This document shows positions 42,555 to 53,559 of a stretch of 64,000 nucleotides of DNA, one piece after another (positions within the stretch are counted from its first letter, which is position 1; every line of letters starts with the position of its first letter). The stretch comes from Cordylochernes scorpioides (Eukaryota > Arthropoda > Arachnida > Pseudoscorpiones > Chernetidae): positions 62,524,394 through 62,588,393 of the forward strand of contig CP092875.1 in NCBI GenBank assembly GCA_030710605.1, in the 5' to 3' direction. Made by a program: the position numbers and the translations under genes. Under the pieces are notes generated by a model that saw nothing but the letters and a program-made list of their open reading frames with translations, did not search any database and was not told the DNA's origin.

Positions 42555-42800
42555 TATGTTACATTAAAATATTATTTTATTTAAAATTTTATTTCATAGA
42601 TCCAAATACTCTGTTAAATCGACCGCCAGAGGTCACGGTTCCCTTATAAAAACTCATTGTTGTTGTTTCTCGATGGCCGGCTCAAATCTTTTGTACATTG
42701 TGTAAATAAGTTTTTTATTCTTACGCCTTAAGCCAGGCAGCACTTTTATCAAATTATGTTTTTATATATTCCATAAGCTCAATTAAAGCTATTTTTGATA
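42555..42800 (+). repeat. Family K repeat
   Basis: GACCGCCAGAGGTCACGGTT, CCCTTATAAAAACTCATTGT, CGATGGCCGGCTCAAATC, CCTTAAGCCAGGCAGCAC. Confidence 0.75.
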
Positions 42801-42989
42801 ACTAATTTTATTATAATCTTTTCCACGACTGCATACCAAAATCAAGCAGAAAATCTATTTTTTATATATAACATATATGCATATGTCTCCTTATGGTATT
42901 GCACACATCGTGGAAATTATAATCAGCAAACAATAAGCTTTAAAAAGTAGCAATTATAAGTTATTAGAATAAAGACTGTTATATATATA

Positions 42990-43075
42990 TAGGCTCTGCG
43001 CTGCCTGGAGTATAGAAGCTCCATCTATGCTTCCTTCTTATTATGAATCTTTATAAGATTTATTAAATCTGTATA
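42990..43075 (+). repeat. Family P retroelement tail
   Basis: GGAGTATAGAAGCTCCATCT, ATGCTTCCTTCTTATTATGA. Matches 55160-55255 (AGCTCCATCTATGCTTCCTT, GGTCTTAATAAAGCTGTATG). Confidence 0.55.
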
Positions 43076-43630
43076 TATGTGAATAATCTATTAGCAAATT
43101 TTAACAGATTTATAAGTACTATTGAATGATTTTTCGCTCATAAAATATGTTACAATATCATGAATGTGAACAACTATACCTAAATATATTGCTTGTGTCT
43201 ATTGTAAATAAAATATGGCTTTAGTTTTAACCTAATAAAGTCACTTTATATGTATATATAACTGAAGGAATTTACAAAGGCTTATACCGAAGAATCCTCT
43301 TTCTCTCAAGTTCGAAGTAACTAGAGACTAAAATTTCCAATTTTATCAGAATTCTTCTTCTATTTCATTTGGTACAAGCTTCTTTATTTCGTAATATTAT
43401 ATTTCATCAAATGGGTTTAAGAAATCCATTATAAATTTTTCATAAATAAAATAGCTTATTTCGATGTGCAAAACTTCAAATAAATTTAAAGAAGGTTTTC
43501 GCCTTTTTAGGCTACTCTTGAAAAAAATGAAACAATATTGAAAAATAATTATGGAAAAATAAAAAGTGCATATATATATGAGAGCTAACAGTTCTTAATT
43601 CCCAATCATTTGCCTATATAATGATATATA
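43075..43630. other. AT-rich stretch, nothing recognised
   Basis: No feature that I can support. Confidence 0.4.
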
Positions 43631-43634
43631 AAAC

Positions 43635-43975
43635 ACAAAAAAGGTATATCCTGACCAGCTCACACGAGTATTTCTAGATGGCAGAGCGCCATCTAGTGGA
43701 ACAAAAATAAACGTTTATTTAACTTGTTCCCTGATATTTGGTCAACCCATTTTCTTGATAAATCAAGACAAGTCAACCATAAACGAGTTTCGGGCTGTTG
43801 GCCCTCGTCAGCGTGGTGCAGAATGTACCTTTATGACCAAAATTCGATCCCAGAGGCTTCCTGAGAAATCAAGAAATGGGTATTAAAGGCCAAATTGCGT
43901 GAATACACTTTTCATGTGAAAAAAATATATATATTTTTTAAAAAGGTCAGATGTTGATATTAAAAACAAAATATA
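43635..43975. mobile_element. Family C element carrying a hammerhead
   Basis: AAAGGTATATCCTGACCAGC, GCAGAGCGCCATCTAGTGGA, CATTTTCTTGATAAATCAAG on the left; AAAAAGGTCAGATGTTGATA on the right. Contains the minus-strand hammerhead at 43776-43817. Confidence 0.75.
43776..43817 (-). ncRNA. Type I hammerhead ribozyme, family C
   Basis: The minus strand reads ACCACG, CTGACGA, stem II GGGC/GCCC with loop CAACA, GAAA, CTCGTT, TATGGT. Core CTGANGA and GAAA are intact and position 17 is T, which is allowed. Stem I has one C/A mismatch and one G/T pair near the core. It should be weaker than the family B version but may still work. Confidence 0.65.
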
Positions 43976-44154
43976 TTTTTTATTATTTTTTTCACTTAAT
44001 GATATATGAAACCAGAATCATAACATTTTCATCTAAGCTTCTCATTTTTCAAGATTTTATGTCACTAGTACTCCGGGTACGTCATCTTATATCGACCAAT
44101 AGAAAAGTAAGCACGTAATACTAATGAAAGTAAGAAATTTAAACTATATATTAT

Positions 44155-44310
44155 ATGTAGCTTGTACGACGAGCTAATGCTCTTGTATCTTGTACCTCTC
44201 CTAGAATTATTTATTTTAAACGATAAAATTATTTAATAATGTAGATTTAGATTAGATATGTAGCTTGTACGACGAGCTAATGCTCTTGTATCTTATACCT
44301 CTCCCAGAAC
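44155..44310 (+). repeat. Duplicated 52-base unit
   Basis: ATGTAGCTTGTACGACGAGC then TAATGCTCTTGTATCTTGTA at 44155-44206 and again at 44259-44310. Each contains the small hairpin GAGC/GCTC. Confidence 0.9.
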
Positions 44311-44727
44311 TTATTCAACTTTGAAGAGAAATGTGTAGAGTGGCTGACTCCCGTTATGAAGGAACCACTGGTTCACCCAGTAGATCGATTAATCAATTCC
44401 TGTTAACACCGTGTAAAGTCAAAAGCCAATTGGCATCCAGGAAAATGGCCAACGTAATTATGGGCATCAACCTGACGACGTATTCAAATCGCCCGACGCT
44501 ATGTAAATAAGAAGAGGTTGGGTCAACGGAGCGATATCTTATTTGTGCAAATTAAATTAGCCACCGCTGTGTTCCAAGTTTGTCTTTTAAATTGTGGCTT
44601 CCGCTCTTTTCCTACATTTACATATCGGCTGGCGGCAAATTGAGAAATACCGCTCTTCTTAATCCTTTTTACATATATTCACGTTGTTTGAACATATTCA
44701 AATATGCAACGAATAGATAAACTATAT

Positions 44728-44905
44728 TACAATATAATATAATGCGGCTTGTGATTGTAAAACGACATTTGAAAATTATCCCGCATGTGTTTCTTTTCAA
44801 CGAAAAATCAAAATTTATTTTAAGGAGAAATAACGATTATTTCTAACCTTAGGAATGAGGTATGAAAGGATGAATTGTGAAGAGTAATGATAAACGAAAA
44901 AATAT
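44728..44905 (+). mobile_element. MITE family H
   Basis: ATATAATGCGGCTTGTGATT, AAACGACATTTGAAAATTAT, CCCGCATGTGTTTCTTTTCA, GAATTGTGAAGAGTAATGAT. Confidence 0.75.
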
Positions 44906-45035
44906 TATCTATATATTATCTATAAACGTTATTGGATGTATTAAAACAATTCCATTATATTCTCCATAGCCATAAAAACATGTTTTCAAATAGAAATTCA
45001 CAAAACTCCTATTTTTAGGATTCACCCTGACATCT

Positions 45036-45135
45036 NNNNNNNNNNNNNNNNNNNNNNNNNNNNNNNNNNNNNNNNNNNNNNNNNNNNNNNNNNNNNNNNN
45101 NNNNNNNNNNNNNNNNNNNNNNNNNNNNNNNNNNN
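45036..45135. other. Assembly gap (100 N)
   Basis: Exactly 100 N, a placeholder for a gap of unknown length between scaffolded contigs. Confidence 0.99.
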
Positions 45136-45179
45136 TGTACAAGAAGTAAAAACAAAATATACCTTTTACACATACACAA

Positions 45180-45265
45180 TCACTTTGTTCTTCAAATAAA
45201 AGGCACTTCGGGCAGACAATAAAAAGATTTACTGGACGAAGTGTCTTATATTTGAAGAACAATGA
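45180..45265. repeat. Short family G-like hairpin
   Basis: TTCTTCAAATAAAAGGCACT and inverse AGTGTCTTATATTTGAAGAA, followed by AATGAATGCCGGCCAGGCAG as in family G. Confidence 0.6.
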
Positions 45266-46025
45266 ATGCCGGCCAGGCAGCCTCTTTCTTTACGACAATC
45301 ACTTTGAATGTGTTATTAATATTACACTGATATTATCAAGAAGAGGTCGCCGTATAGAAAATAATTTTAAGAAACAGAGTCCAATTGCTAGATGCTATCC
45401 AGCTACCAGAATTTCAAGAACTACATGTAGGAATATCACCACACAGTCATCAAATACAATCAATCTTATAATCTTAATAATTTTCCTTGAGAATCTTGTC
45501 AGATATCATCTCTATCATAGATGAACCATTAACTTTGTAAAAAATGTTTCATTTTCTGATATTATAAATCAATCATATCCCAACATCATATGAAATTGTA
45601 AACATGAATTTCTTATTTTCATAGCTTATAACATATTTAAAATTATATCAAATTTATTTTAGTTTGTAAAATTATTCAGTTTCCTGGGACACGAGTCTTC
45701 AACAATTGGTTAGTTCTAGGACCCTAGCTTTGCTGGCGCCATCAGGTCAGATCCGATGGTGGGGTTAGTAAAAGCTAGAAGTGGAATAGGACTTCTCAGG
45801 ACCATTTAGGGCTCCTGGGGGGTGAACCGCCAAAAAGGGTAACGCGCCGAGGCAGGTACTTCCAGAGTGGTGAGGAAACTCTGCCGGATAAAAGTTTATT
45901 TTTTCAGGAGATACCTTTTATCCAAAATAATATATATATATCAATAATGCATTGATATATATATAATAGAAACATAATTTTTAGAGTGATAAAATGCACA
46001 CACCTTGAGAAAGAAATGTCCAACT
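45265..46025. other. Mixed stretch with a GC-richer block
   Basis: 45690-45900 is GC-richer (GCTTTGCTGGCGCCATCAGG, GGTAACGCGCCGAGGCAGG) but holds no recognisable frame. Confidence 0.35.
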
Positions 46026-46029
46026 TTTA

Positions 46030-47348
46030 TCCAAGGTAGGATAAAAACATTCCCGAACTTTTTAAAAATTAAACATTTATTCATAGTATAGTAATTTGAA
46101 TATGAAATATTTTTCAAAATAGGAGCCTTGTTTATCTACATATTTTTCTAGCATGAAAAAAGCTGTTGAAATGCTAGTTCAAAGTCAATTTTTCTAAGCT
46201 TGTTTAGCTCCACCGTTGCATTTTAATTTACTTCTGATGACGATGAAAAGCGCCTCCCTTTTAACGTCTTCTTAAGTTTTGGAAAGAAGAAGAAATCACA
46301 TGGGGCGATATCAGAAGAGTGAGAAGGATGCGGCAAGACAGATACAGAGTGTTTGGCTAAATAGTCTTGAACAATAATGGCTCTATGAGCAGGTGCATTA
46401 TCTTGTAGCAATTTCCACTGTTTTCATTTAAAAAGTTTGTTTCTTTTTCTTCTTATCGCATCACGAAGGCCAACAAGTATTTCTTTGTATAACTGTTTAT
46501 TAATAGTATTCCCCTCTTTATTAAATTCATAATAGACAAGTCCTTGATAATCTAAAAACACTACAAGCATTAATTTTCCTTTGGACTTGTCAAGACAAAC
46601 TTTCTTCCTCCTTGAAGAACTTGGTGTGTGCCATTCGAGTGATTGTTTTTTGGTTTGTGAATCAAAAAGAAAGCACCATGTTTCCTCACCAGTTATTATT
46701 CTTTTTGATAAATCAGAATCATTATTTTCAGTTTAATTAAATCTTTTCAAATTGATAATCTGGTTTCTCTTTGTTGATCTGTTAAATATCATGAGAAAAT
46801 AACCACAAAGTTTTATAATGTTTAAATTATCACCAATATTTTTTTGGCAACTACCACACGAAATTCCAAGTATTTCTGATATATTATCAATAGTAATTTT
46901 TCTATCAGCAACAATTAAATCACGTACCTGTCCGAAATTGCGAACCGTTGTTGATGTCAATGGCCGACCTGACCTTGAATCATCTGCGATGCTCTTGCGG
47001 CCATCTTTAAAACGTTTATACCAGAAATAAACCTGCGTCCGTGACAATTTTTCGTCTTCATAAGCCTCAATAATTAATGCTAATGTCTATGTGAAAGACC
47101 TTTTTAAATTTACACAAAATTTAATATTTGCACTTTGCTCGAATGATGTAATTGCAGAAACCGACGCGAGCTAAATACTTACAACTAAAATATGCCTAAA
47201 ATGAAAACTACGCATGATAATTTACTGGCGTTTCTAAATTAAATTATAGTCTAGACAATATGATTTACAGTAAAATTGATTTAACATTTTTAAAAAGTTG
47301 TTTATATTTTATTTTTTAAAGGTTCGGGAACTTTTTGATTCTACCGTG
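46030..47348 (-). mobile_element. Mariner element, degenerate
   Basis: Terminal sequences TCCAAGGTAGGATAAAAAC-ATTCCCGAAC at the left and, inverted at the right, CACGGTAGAATCAAAAAG-TTCCCGAAC, each next to TA. About 1.3 kb, the normal mariner size. The transposase frame inside is broken. Confidence 0.8.
46077..47096 (-). pseudogene. Mariner transposase pseudogene
   Basis: In order: LSRTQVYFWYKRFKDGRKSI and DDSRSGRPLTSTT (DNA-binding region), KRIITGEETWCFLFDSQTK (site of the first catalytic Asp, here Glu), LQDNAPAHRA (second Asp) and HSSDIAPCDFFFFPKLKK (third Asp of the DD34D triad), ending with KYVDKQGSYFEK. Stops fall after FN, after LFK and after SSEVN; the extreme N-terminus is missing. It cannot make a full transposase. 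Confidence 0.9.
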
Positions 47349-47544
47349 TATTTCGCTATACAATCATCTTCCTTGTTACTGTAATAATAAAATCTCCTCC
47401 TTTTAATGTGAACTCGTTCTGGATTCTTCTACGGCAACACTAGTGAACAAAAGCCATCTACATCCCAACATATAACAATATGATAATCGAGAAGGCGCCA
47501 TAATCGTTTCTCGGTGTGCCGAGAGGAGACTAAAACAGACATTG

Positions 47545-48310
47545 TATTTTCTCAATCTACCAGAACACATTGTTTAACATGTGCACAGAAGCAGTCTGAT
47601 GAGGTTGACAGTGATGAAGAAGGAACGTCTGCAAGAAAAAGCACTCGCGTCGATCGGAAAGGGTAAGTGACAAAGAATTTGTCAAATGTCAAGATTGATG
47701 GAGACCCTGTAAAAAATATCATGAGAGCCATAGACAAGAAGTTGGGTATTGACCTATTTCAGTTAGAACTTTCCATTAGAGCAACTATGGTCTCAAGCCT
47801 ATGTCCTTTAGAAATTACAATTGATGACTGAGGTATGAAGGAAAGCAGAAAAGGAAAGGCTACTGCTTTCCTCAGAAACCTGACACATGACTCTTGTGGC
47901 GTTCTGAGGTTCCTCTCTGATGAAAAGAACATTGAATAGGACCATATTTAAATGCCAGGAATGATCGTTGGATTTGTAATGACCCCTCAAAGGCACCTTT
48001 CGTGATGCACACGAGATTCCCTGCTCCCGTGATCTTCTTTGGCGTCATCAGCACTGAAGGGGATGTCATGTCTTCCCACATCTTTGAACAGGGCTTCAGG
48101 GTGAACGCTGACACCTACATCAATGTCCTGGAGGCCGTTTTACAGCCTTGAATGCACATGGTGGCCCCAGAAAGGAAGTTTTTCTTTTAACACAACTCAG
48201 TTCTAGTCTATAAGGCGGGGAAGACAGACTTGGCTGGCATTTAACATCCCCAAGCACTGGAGATCCAAGTTTTACTCTATTCAACAGCATAGACTAGAAA
48301 AAGAATCGTC
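47545..48310 (+). pseudogene. Second mariner-type transposase pseudogene
   Basis: Through several frameshifts: NIMRAIDKKLGIDLFQLEL (helix-turn-helix), GVLRFLSDEKNIE (first Asp), RNDRWICNDPSKAPFVMH, PVIFFGVISTEGDVMSSHIF, EQGFRVNADTYINVLEAVLQ, NSVLVYKAGKT (place of FQQDSAPAHKA, Asp lost) and WLAFNIPKHW. This order fits a mariner-related group in which VMVLGVVSSEG-V and FPQGLRVNAAAYIEVLE are typical. A different lineage from the element at 46030. Confidence 0.75.
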
Positions 48311-48739
48311 TCTAATATTTCATCCATTATCTGTTAGACCTTTTCAGTTCTAATACAAAATTAAACACCGAAGTGTAAGAGACCCTCGTTGACTTATTCC
48401 CAGGAAAAACCGATGTCATCTACGTAAAGTTTGTCGCAACTAAATACTTTGAAAATTACTCCAAGACCAAACAACCCTTGTACCTCAACTACATCTACGT
48501 TAAGAGGTAATTATTATGAACACCGAGACTGAACCATTGTCTACACAAGACCAACTTTTAGTCAGAATTGTGCACCCGACAACGCTCTCCGAGTAGAAGA
48601 ACTCGACCCCTAATTTCGAGGCACCTATTCTTCATCACTACGTGGTACGCATTACAAGAATTCCAAATTTTTGAACCTCCACCTCAGCACTCTAAGACCA
48701 CCTCCAGTGCTCCAGTAACGCCCAGCTACCCCCGATGCT

Positions 48740-49280
48740 CCTATCAGCCTTTAAATACTGCAAAGGCATCACAGGTACACCTGATGGGATGGTGGCGAAA
48801 GGTAGGGAGGCGCTATGCAGGCTGTCTAGATTGTCTCTGAACAGAAGGGGAAAGGAGGGTACCATTTTAAGAACCTCTACCGTACCTGCGTCGAGCGAAT
48901 ACTACTATACTACGCTTCCAGGGCCTGGTGGCAGCGAAATAGGGACCACAAGGTGGCATCGGAAAGGGTGCAATGACGGCGGCCGTTGGAATCACAGGGA
49001 GATACCATACTACCAGCACAGAGGCACTGTTGGTTCTCGCTTGGTTAGTCTCCCTGGGGTTGAACCTAGAGGAGGAAGCCATTAGGAAAAACATTTGGAT
49101 AGATAGGAAAGACGCCTTGTGGTGATAGAAGCGCCATGGAATGAAAGAGGGCCCCGAATAAACTAGCATCATTGAAGGAAATTAGTTGGCAGATAGGCTC
49201 GCGAAGGATGAATGCCAGAAAGGAATATCAGTGGATTTTCCAAAAACCAAGAAAGAGATGTATAAGAGAGTTTTTTAATT
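48740..49280 (+). pseudogene. Non-LTR retrotransposon, C-terminal relic with RNase H end
   Basis: Broken frames give GTPDGMVAKGREALCRLSRLS, LYRTCVERILLYYASRAWWQ, ITGRYHTTSTEALLVLAWLV, LNLEEEA and finally LADRLAKDECQKGISVDFPK. These match, in order, the thumb region after the reverse transcriptase of I/R1-type elements and the end of their RNase H domain (G-LADRLAK). Stops and frameshifts abound, and most of RNase H is deleted. The preceding 48340-48740 has protein-like frames that I do not recognise. Confidence 0.65.
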
Positions 49281-49797
49281 TTCAAATATTATTCGTTTAT
49301 TAAAATAATATTTTGAATAATAATTTTTATTTATAATTTTTATTATTATTTTTTATATTTTAACAGTTGGAATATTTTAGAGAATTATTATTTTTTCACT
49401 CTGTTAAAATAAAATTGACGGAAATTTTGAGGAAGGCGATAAGAAGAAGAGAGGGAAGGTAGCAGTAGAGACAGATCGGGGAGAGGTTCTGAGAAAATCG
49501 TCTAAAAATGTAGTTTTAAAATTTTAGTGGAAGAAAATTTCCAGCCCTTCAACTGAAGCATCAAAAAAGCTAAGTAACTTCTCATAATATATTTTTAACA
49601 GGTTGATTTTATGTATATTTACCCGTTTCATTCTCATTGCCTATTTTATTCTTTTCTGTTTGACCATTCCAATAGAACAATAAATATAAAAATGTTTTGA
49701 ATATCAACTTTGGCTTTGAGTCTTTAATTTGGTTTAGAGTCATTATTTTTAACCCCAGTGCGTACAGGATATTTACAAGTTGTATTTTTTATTTCAG

Positions 49798-50051
49798 AAA
49801 TCAGCTCACATCTTCAACATGAAATTGTGGAGATGCTGAGGGGAATAGATAGACGCTATTTTGGGTCAGAGGACACTCTCTCAACGAGGGCATTGAATGT
49901 ATTGATGGACTGGCAAAGGAATGATGCGATGGTCGTGGAATTTCCAATTCCCAGGAATGAGGTTTATAAGCGCATAAAGATAAATCCAGGATGGAGGGTG
50001 GGAACTGTACGTGAAGATTTCCCGTCGATTCTGACGAAAGAAGAGGGATGA
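49798..50051 (+). CDS. Terminal coding exon of an unknown gene
   Basis: A strong acceptor (TGTATTTTTTATTTCAG, ending 49797) is followed by 84 open codons and TGA at 50049-50051: EISSHLQHEIVEMLRGIDRR at the start, ALNVLMDWQRNDAMVVEFP in the middle, KEEG at the end. No Cys, no membrane segment; acidic-basic mixed composition typical of a soluble domain. A poly-A signal AATAAA lies at about 50172. The exon begins after the first base of a codon, the same phase in which the exon at 3152-3203 ends, so the two could join across a 46.6-kb intron; this is a one-in-three coincidence and unproven. I do not recognise the family. Confidence 0.55.
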
Positions 50052-50282
50052 TCTATGTAATATATAATATGTTTATATGGTTTTGACCAAGGAATTGGTT
50101 GTTGTTGTGTGATGTAATCAATATATAGCGTGAGGTATTCATGTTTTTAGTTCTTATGATAATTCTGTAATAATAAAATATTATGCAAATATATAACTTT
50201 TCAGTAGCATACAATCTCATTTAATAGAAACTACACTACCTAATATTCAATAATGATTGAATGATGATTCAATAATGAATCT

Positions 50283-50885
50283 TTATGAAAACAGTTCCGC
50301 ATCTTGTTTTGAAGGTCTCAGGTCACGTGTCAAATTATTCAGTTTTGGTTGTGAAAAACGTTTTGGACATTCTTGTTCTCCATAGTTCTCACTATCAGAA
50401 TCATCCAGTTCGATATATTTTTGTGTGGTGTCTTCTGATTCATCATAAAGAGGATTATTAGCACTGGATGAAAAAACTGGGAGGAGACTATTTGGGCTGT
50501 GTGGTATTGGAAGTCTAGCTGAATATAGGTCTTTGTATTTAAGATTTTTCTTACCATTCCTGTTAAAGTGTTTCAAGTCTTGTACGCAAAAGTAACAATC
50601 ATAGTCATGATTTTTTGGCCCTCGCCAAACCATAGGAATCCCAAATGTCAGTTGCCTTTCACCCTTTGTCCACTGGCGCAGTGTTTCGACACACGTTTTG
50701 CATACCTTATGTGGAGCCCATGTATTGTTCTGGTCTCCTAATTTTATATCAAAATATGCGAAATCCGCCCGCTTTACAAAGTCTGTTATTGCATTTCTTC
50801 GCACTTTTACAGTATATTCGCCACATATATAACGGAAATATTTGGGTTGTTTTTGCAGGATCTTCTTTTGGAAACCATGTCTGGA
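50283..50885 (-). CDS. CxxC-rich protein of a repeat-associated arthropod family, 5' incomplete
   Basis: The frame reads FRYICGEYTVKVRRNAITDF, FDIKLGDQNNTWAPHKVCKTC, FGIPMVWRGPKNHDYDCYFC, YSARLPIPHSPNS and then an acidic, Ser-rich tail ending at 50283. Two CxxC pairs (VCKTC, CYFC) plus the upstream ICG suggest a zinc-binding fold. I recognise the pattern APHKVCK-C, PMVWREPK-H--DCYFC, SA-RP-PHS from many uncharacterised arthropod and cnidarian proteins that occur in multiple copies. No ATG begins the visible frame (the codon before RRNA is GTG), and the 5' end fades near 50880, so an upstream exon is missing or lost. About 173 residues remain open from the GTG. Function unknown. Confidence 0.7.
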   Translation of the reverse strand, partial: SRHGFQKKILQKQPKYFRYICGEYTVKVRRNAITDFVKRADFAYFDIKLGDQNNTWAPHKVCKTCVETLRQWTKGERQLTFGIPMVWRGPKNHDYDCYFCVQDLKHFNRNGKKNLKYKDLYSARLPIPHSPNSLLPVFSSSANNPLYDESEDTTQKYIELDDSDSENYGEQECPKRFSQPKLNNLTRDLRPSKQDAELFS

Positions 50886-50889
50886 AGTG

Positions 50890-51230
50890 AATTGATTAAT
50901 GTGTTAAATTTTTATTTTCATAAAGTAGATGGCATAGCTTTTAAATGAATGATGCTTGAAATAATAATTTTCATTAAATTCAATCTGTATGAATAAAATA
51001 TATTTTCACTAAATATTTAAATACTTATTTAATTTTTGACAATTTCAAATTAGAAGTGATGGTATAATGTTTTAAGTTATTTATTTATTTTGATTGTTAA
51101 AATTTTATTTTTTACACAAAGTTAATGGCGTATGTTTTAGAAGAACTTTGAGATGTGATGATTGTAAAAATTATGAAGCAATCATGATGGCTTGGCAGTT
51201 TTCTTTATGAAAATATTATTTTTGTGAAAT
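50890..51230. other. AT-rich stretch, nothing recognised
   Basis: No feature that I can support. Confidence 0.4.
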
Positions 51231-51234
51231 ACAC

Positions 51235-51365
51235 TTTATGGTCATTATAGATTTTGATGACATACAGAAAACCTAAGTGCAGATACGGAATCAGCGTCAT
51301 TTTATTACCAAAAAAGCATTTTAAATGCCCAAACATCAAAAACTCTTTAAATTTTTGTAGACCTG
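51235..51365 (-). repeat. Family L repeat (inverted)
   Basis: TATAGATTTTGATGACATAC, AAAAAGCATTTTAAATGCCC, AAACATCAAAAACTCTTTAA. Confidence 0.8.
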
Positions 51366-51369
51366 TGTA

Positions 51370-52440
51370 ATCGATACTGAGAAATAGTTGAATTAAAAAA
51401 TTAGAAATTTATTATCTTCGAAATTTAAATCGCTGAGAGGATTCCAGCAAACTACAATATCATTTTTTTTGCTACATGTTTTAATTTGCATTTACCTATT
51501 TTACATATCTCTGATTGTATTTAAAAATCGTCAACCAATTCTTCTACTTTTGACGAAGTGGTGTTTTATTAATTTATCATTTGATATTATTAGGGTTCTT
51601 TCCTGTTATTCAAAAAGGAATAATACGTGTCGATCAGTTATAATTTTTCAATTTATCAAACAATTTGGCCGTTGACTCTTTGATACTGGTAGAGCGCCAT
51701 CTAGCGAATAATATTGTAACTAAAAACAATTTCGAATTTTTCACATTTTGCCATAAAAATTCGTATTGCATCCTGAACATAATGGTGTTTACCGCATTGT
51801 TCTAGCGCAAATATTTACGGAGTTATTAATTTTTAAAATTGTGCAAGACTTTTGAATCACCCTGTACTTCAAATATGTACGTATATCGGTATTCAGACAA
51901 TATCTCTGATAGATATTTGATAAACAGGGAATTCTATTGAAGACACACGAGATAAACAAGTGTGAACAAAATTGTTTCTGTCTCTTCAAAAAATAGACTA
52001 TCTATAACATCAGAGACACTTCACACTTTCTTTAGTTTTTTCTACGAGTGTATATTGCATTGTATATTTTAACCTTGAAAACATCAAGTTAGTTTAGGTC
52101 AGGTTAAGTTTGGCCAGGTCGTGGTTAGGTGATAGTTATGTGTACAGGAATTTTCAAATAAAAAACCCTTACCTGAAAGATGTGTTTTTTATTATGATAA
52201 ATATTGGGCTAAAAGAGAGAGAGATTTTAAAATAAAGAAGCTTTTACTCAAGACCCTAAAATATTTAAAAAAAAATTCTCCCTCTCATTATTCATTATTA
52301 ATTTAGGGTCGTAAAAGAGAGAGAGAAAGGAGAAGCTTACTCGGTTTTAGAAGCTCTCAGTCCAGTTTTTATCGTAATAAAAAACACATTGTTTAGATTT
52401 ATTTATTTTAAATAGAATAAATATATAATTCGTTTATTCT
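51370..52440. other. AT-rich stretch with a Tc1-type MITE relic
   Basis: 51694-51702 has one more GCGCCATCT. About 51880-52052 is related to the MITE at 37972. 52140-52390 has imperfect inverted arms (AAAAAACCCTTACCTG, TTTTTATCGTAATAAAAAAC) and short GAGAGAGA runs. Confidence 0.4.
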
Positions 52441-52441
52441 T

Positions 52442-52680
52442 ATGACCTATGTGGGTGGGAGAAGTCCGACCACACCTCCCTGCGGTTCCCCCTGGACCCT
52501 TGGAATATTCGACCAAATTCTGGTTCGTTTCCAAAGTGACTAACGTGGCAACGGCACCCATTTTTCAATGAAGAGCAAAGATAGTGGACATTGTTGCTGC
52601 TGTGATAGATATGCATGGAGACATCTGAAGCTCTTCATTGAACACGACTACAACCAAAACATATAACCTATGTATATGCT
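52442..52680 (+). repeat. Family R repeat
   Basis: GAAGTCCGACCACACCTCCC, CCCCTGGACCCTTGGAATAT, TCGACCAAATTCTGGT, GTGGCAACGGCACCCATTTT. A second copy is at 54895-55015 and its 3' part is inverted at 22900-23000. Probably a retroelement 3' region. Confidence 0.7.
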
Positions 52681-52917
52681 TCTAGTTTTTTCTTCCATGT
52701 TTTGTTGATTTATTTTAAAGAATAAAAAATATTCGTCTTTATAAAAGTTATTTTTTCTTCCTCCTCTCTCCTCCGAAGTTACCTAATAAGTGTTTTATTC
52801 GTGTAAATTTTAGTCTGTCTTAATAAAACGTCCAGATGTGTTAATTTTAATATAAACCAGAGAGAATGATCCAACATGATCAAGCAATCATCATGATTTT
52901 ATTTTTAAAATAAAACA

Positions 52918-53160
52918 TTTAGTTAAACGACATTTGAAAATTATCCCGCATGTGTTTCTTTTCAACGAAAAATCAAATTTTATTTTAAGGAGAAATAACG
53001 ATTATTTCTAACCTTAGGGATGAAGTATGAAAGGATGAATTGTGAAGAGTAATGATAAACGGAAAAATAAAGTGTCCAGGGATGGGACTCCCGAGAAACA
53101 CATGCGGGAAAATTTTCAAATGTCGTTTCACAATCACAAGCCGCATTATATTGTATTTTT
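52918..53160. mobile_element. MITE family H, complete foldback
   Basis: ACGACATTTGAAAATTATCC, CGCATGTGTTTCTTTTCAAC at the left and GAGAAACACATGCGGGAAAA, TTTTCAAATGTCGTTTCACA at the right, ending GCCGCATTATATTGTA. This defines the terminal inverted repeats of family H. Confidence 0.85.
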
Positions 53161-53559
53161 TTATATAAAACATTTAGTATTCTCCTTATTGATGAGACAG
53201 ACCGTCCAAAACTTTTCTATTGTAGTAAGGACAGTAGTAAGTTACTCAGTTTTATTGGGGGAAAATCGTGCTAAATGATTTAATTTTTTGAATATAGATA
53301 GCGAAATAGTGCTCTATATATAGAGAGAGATTTGCTAGCGTTTTAGATGCATCGAGTTATAGTAATTATGCTTTGAGGAAACTGCTGGATTGTTATATAT
53401 GTGAGCATCCAGGTGTTGCCACTATAGGTTTTGACTGCGGTAGGAACTGCGAAAACATACATTTGAAATGGAAGCGATAAAAAAATCAATAAGAAAAATT
53501 ATCGCCTAGTCTTGCCAATTAACATGCCTACTTCAATAATCGAATATTGAGAAGGCTTG

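Noticed and set aside
48340..48740. Protein-like frames between the mariner relic and the non-LTR relic
   Set aside because: Several stops and no family recognised; mentioned under the non-LTR relic but not called as a gene.
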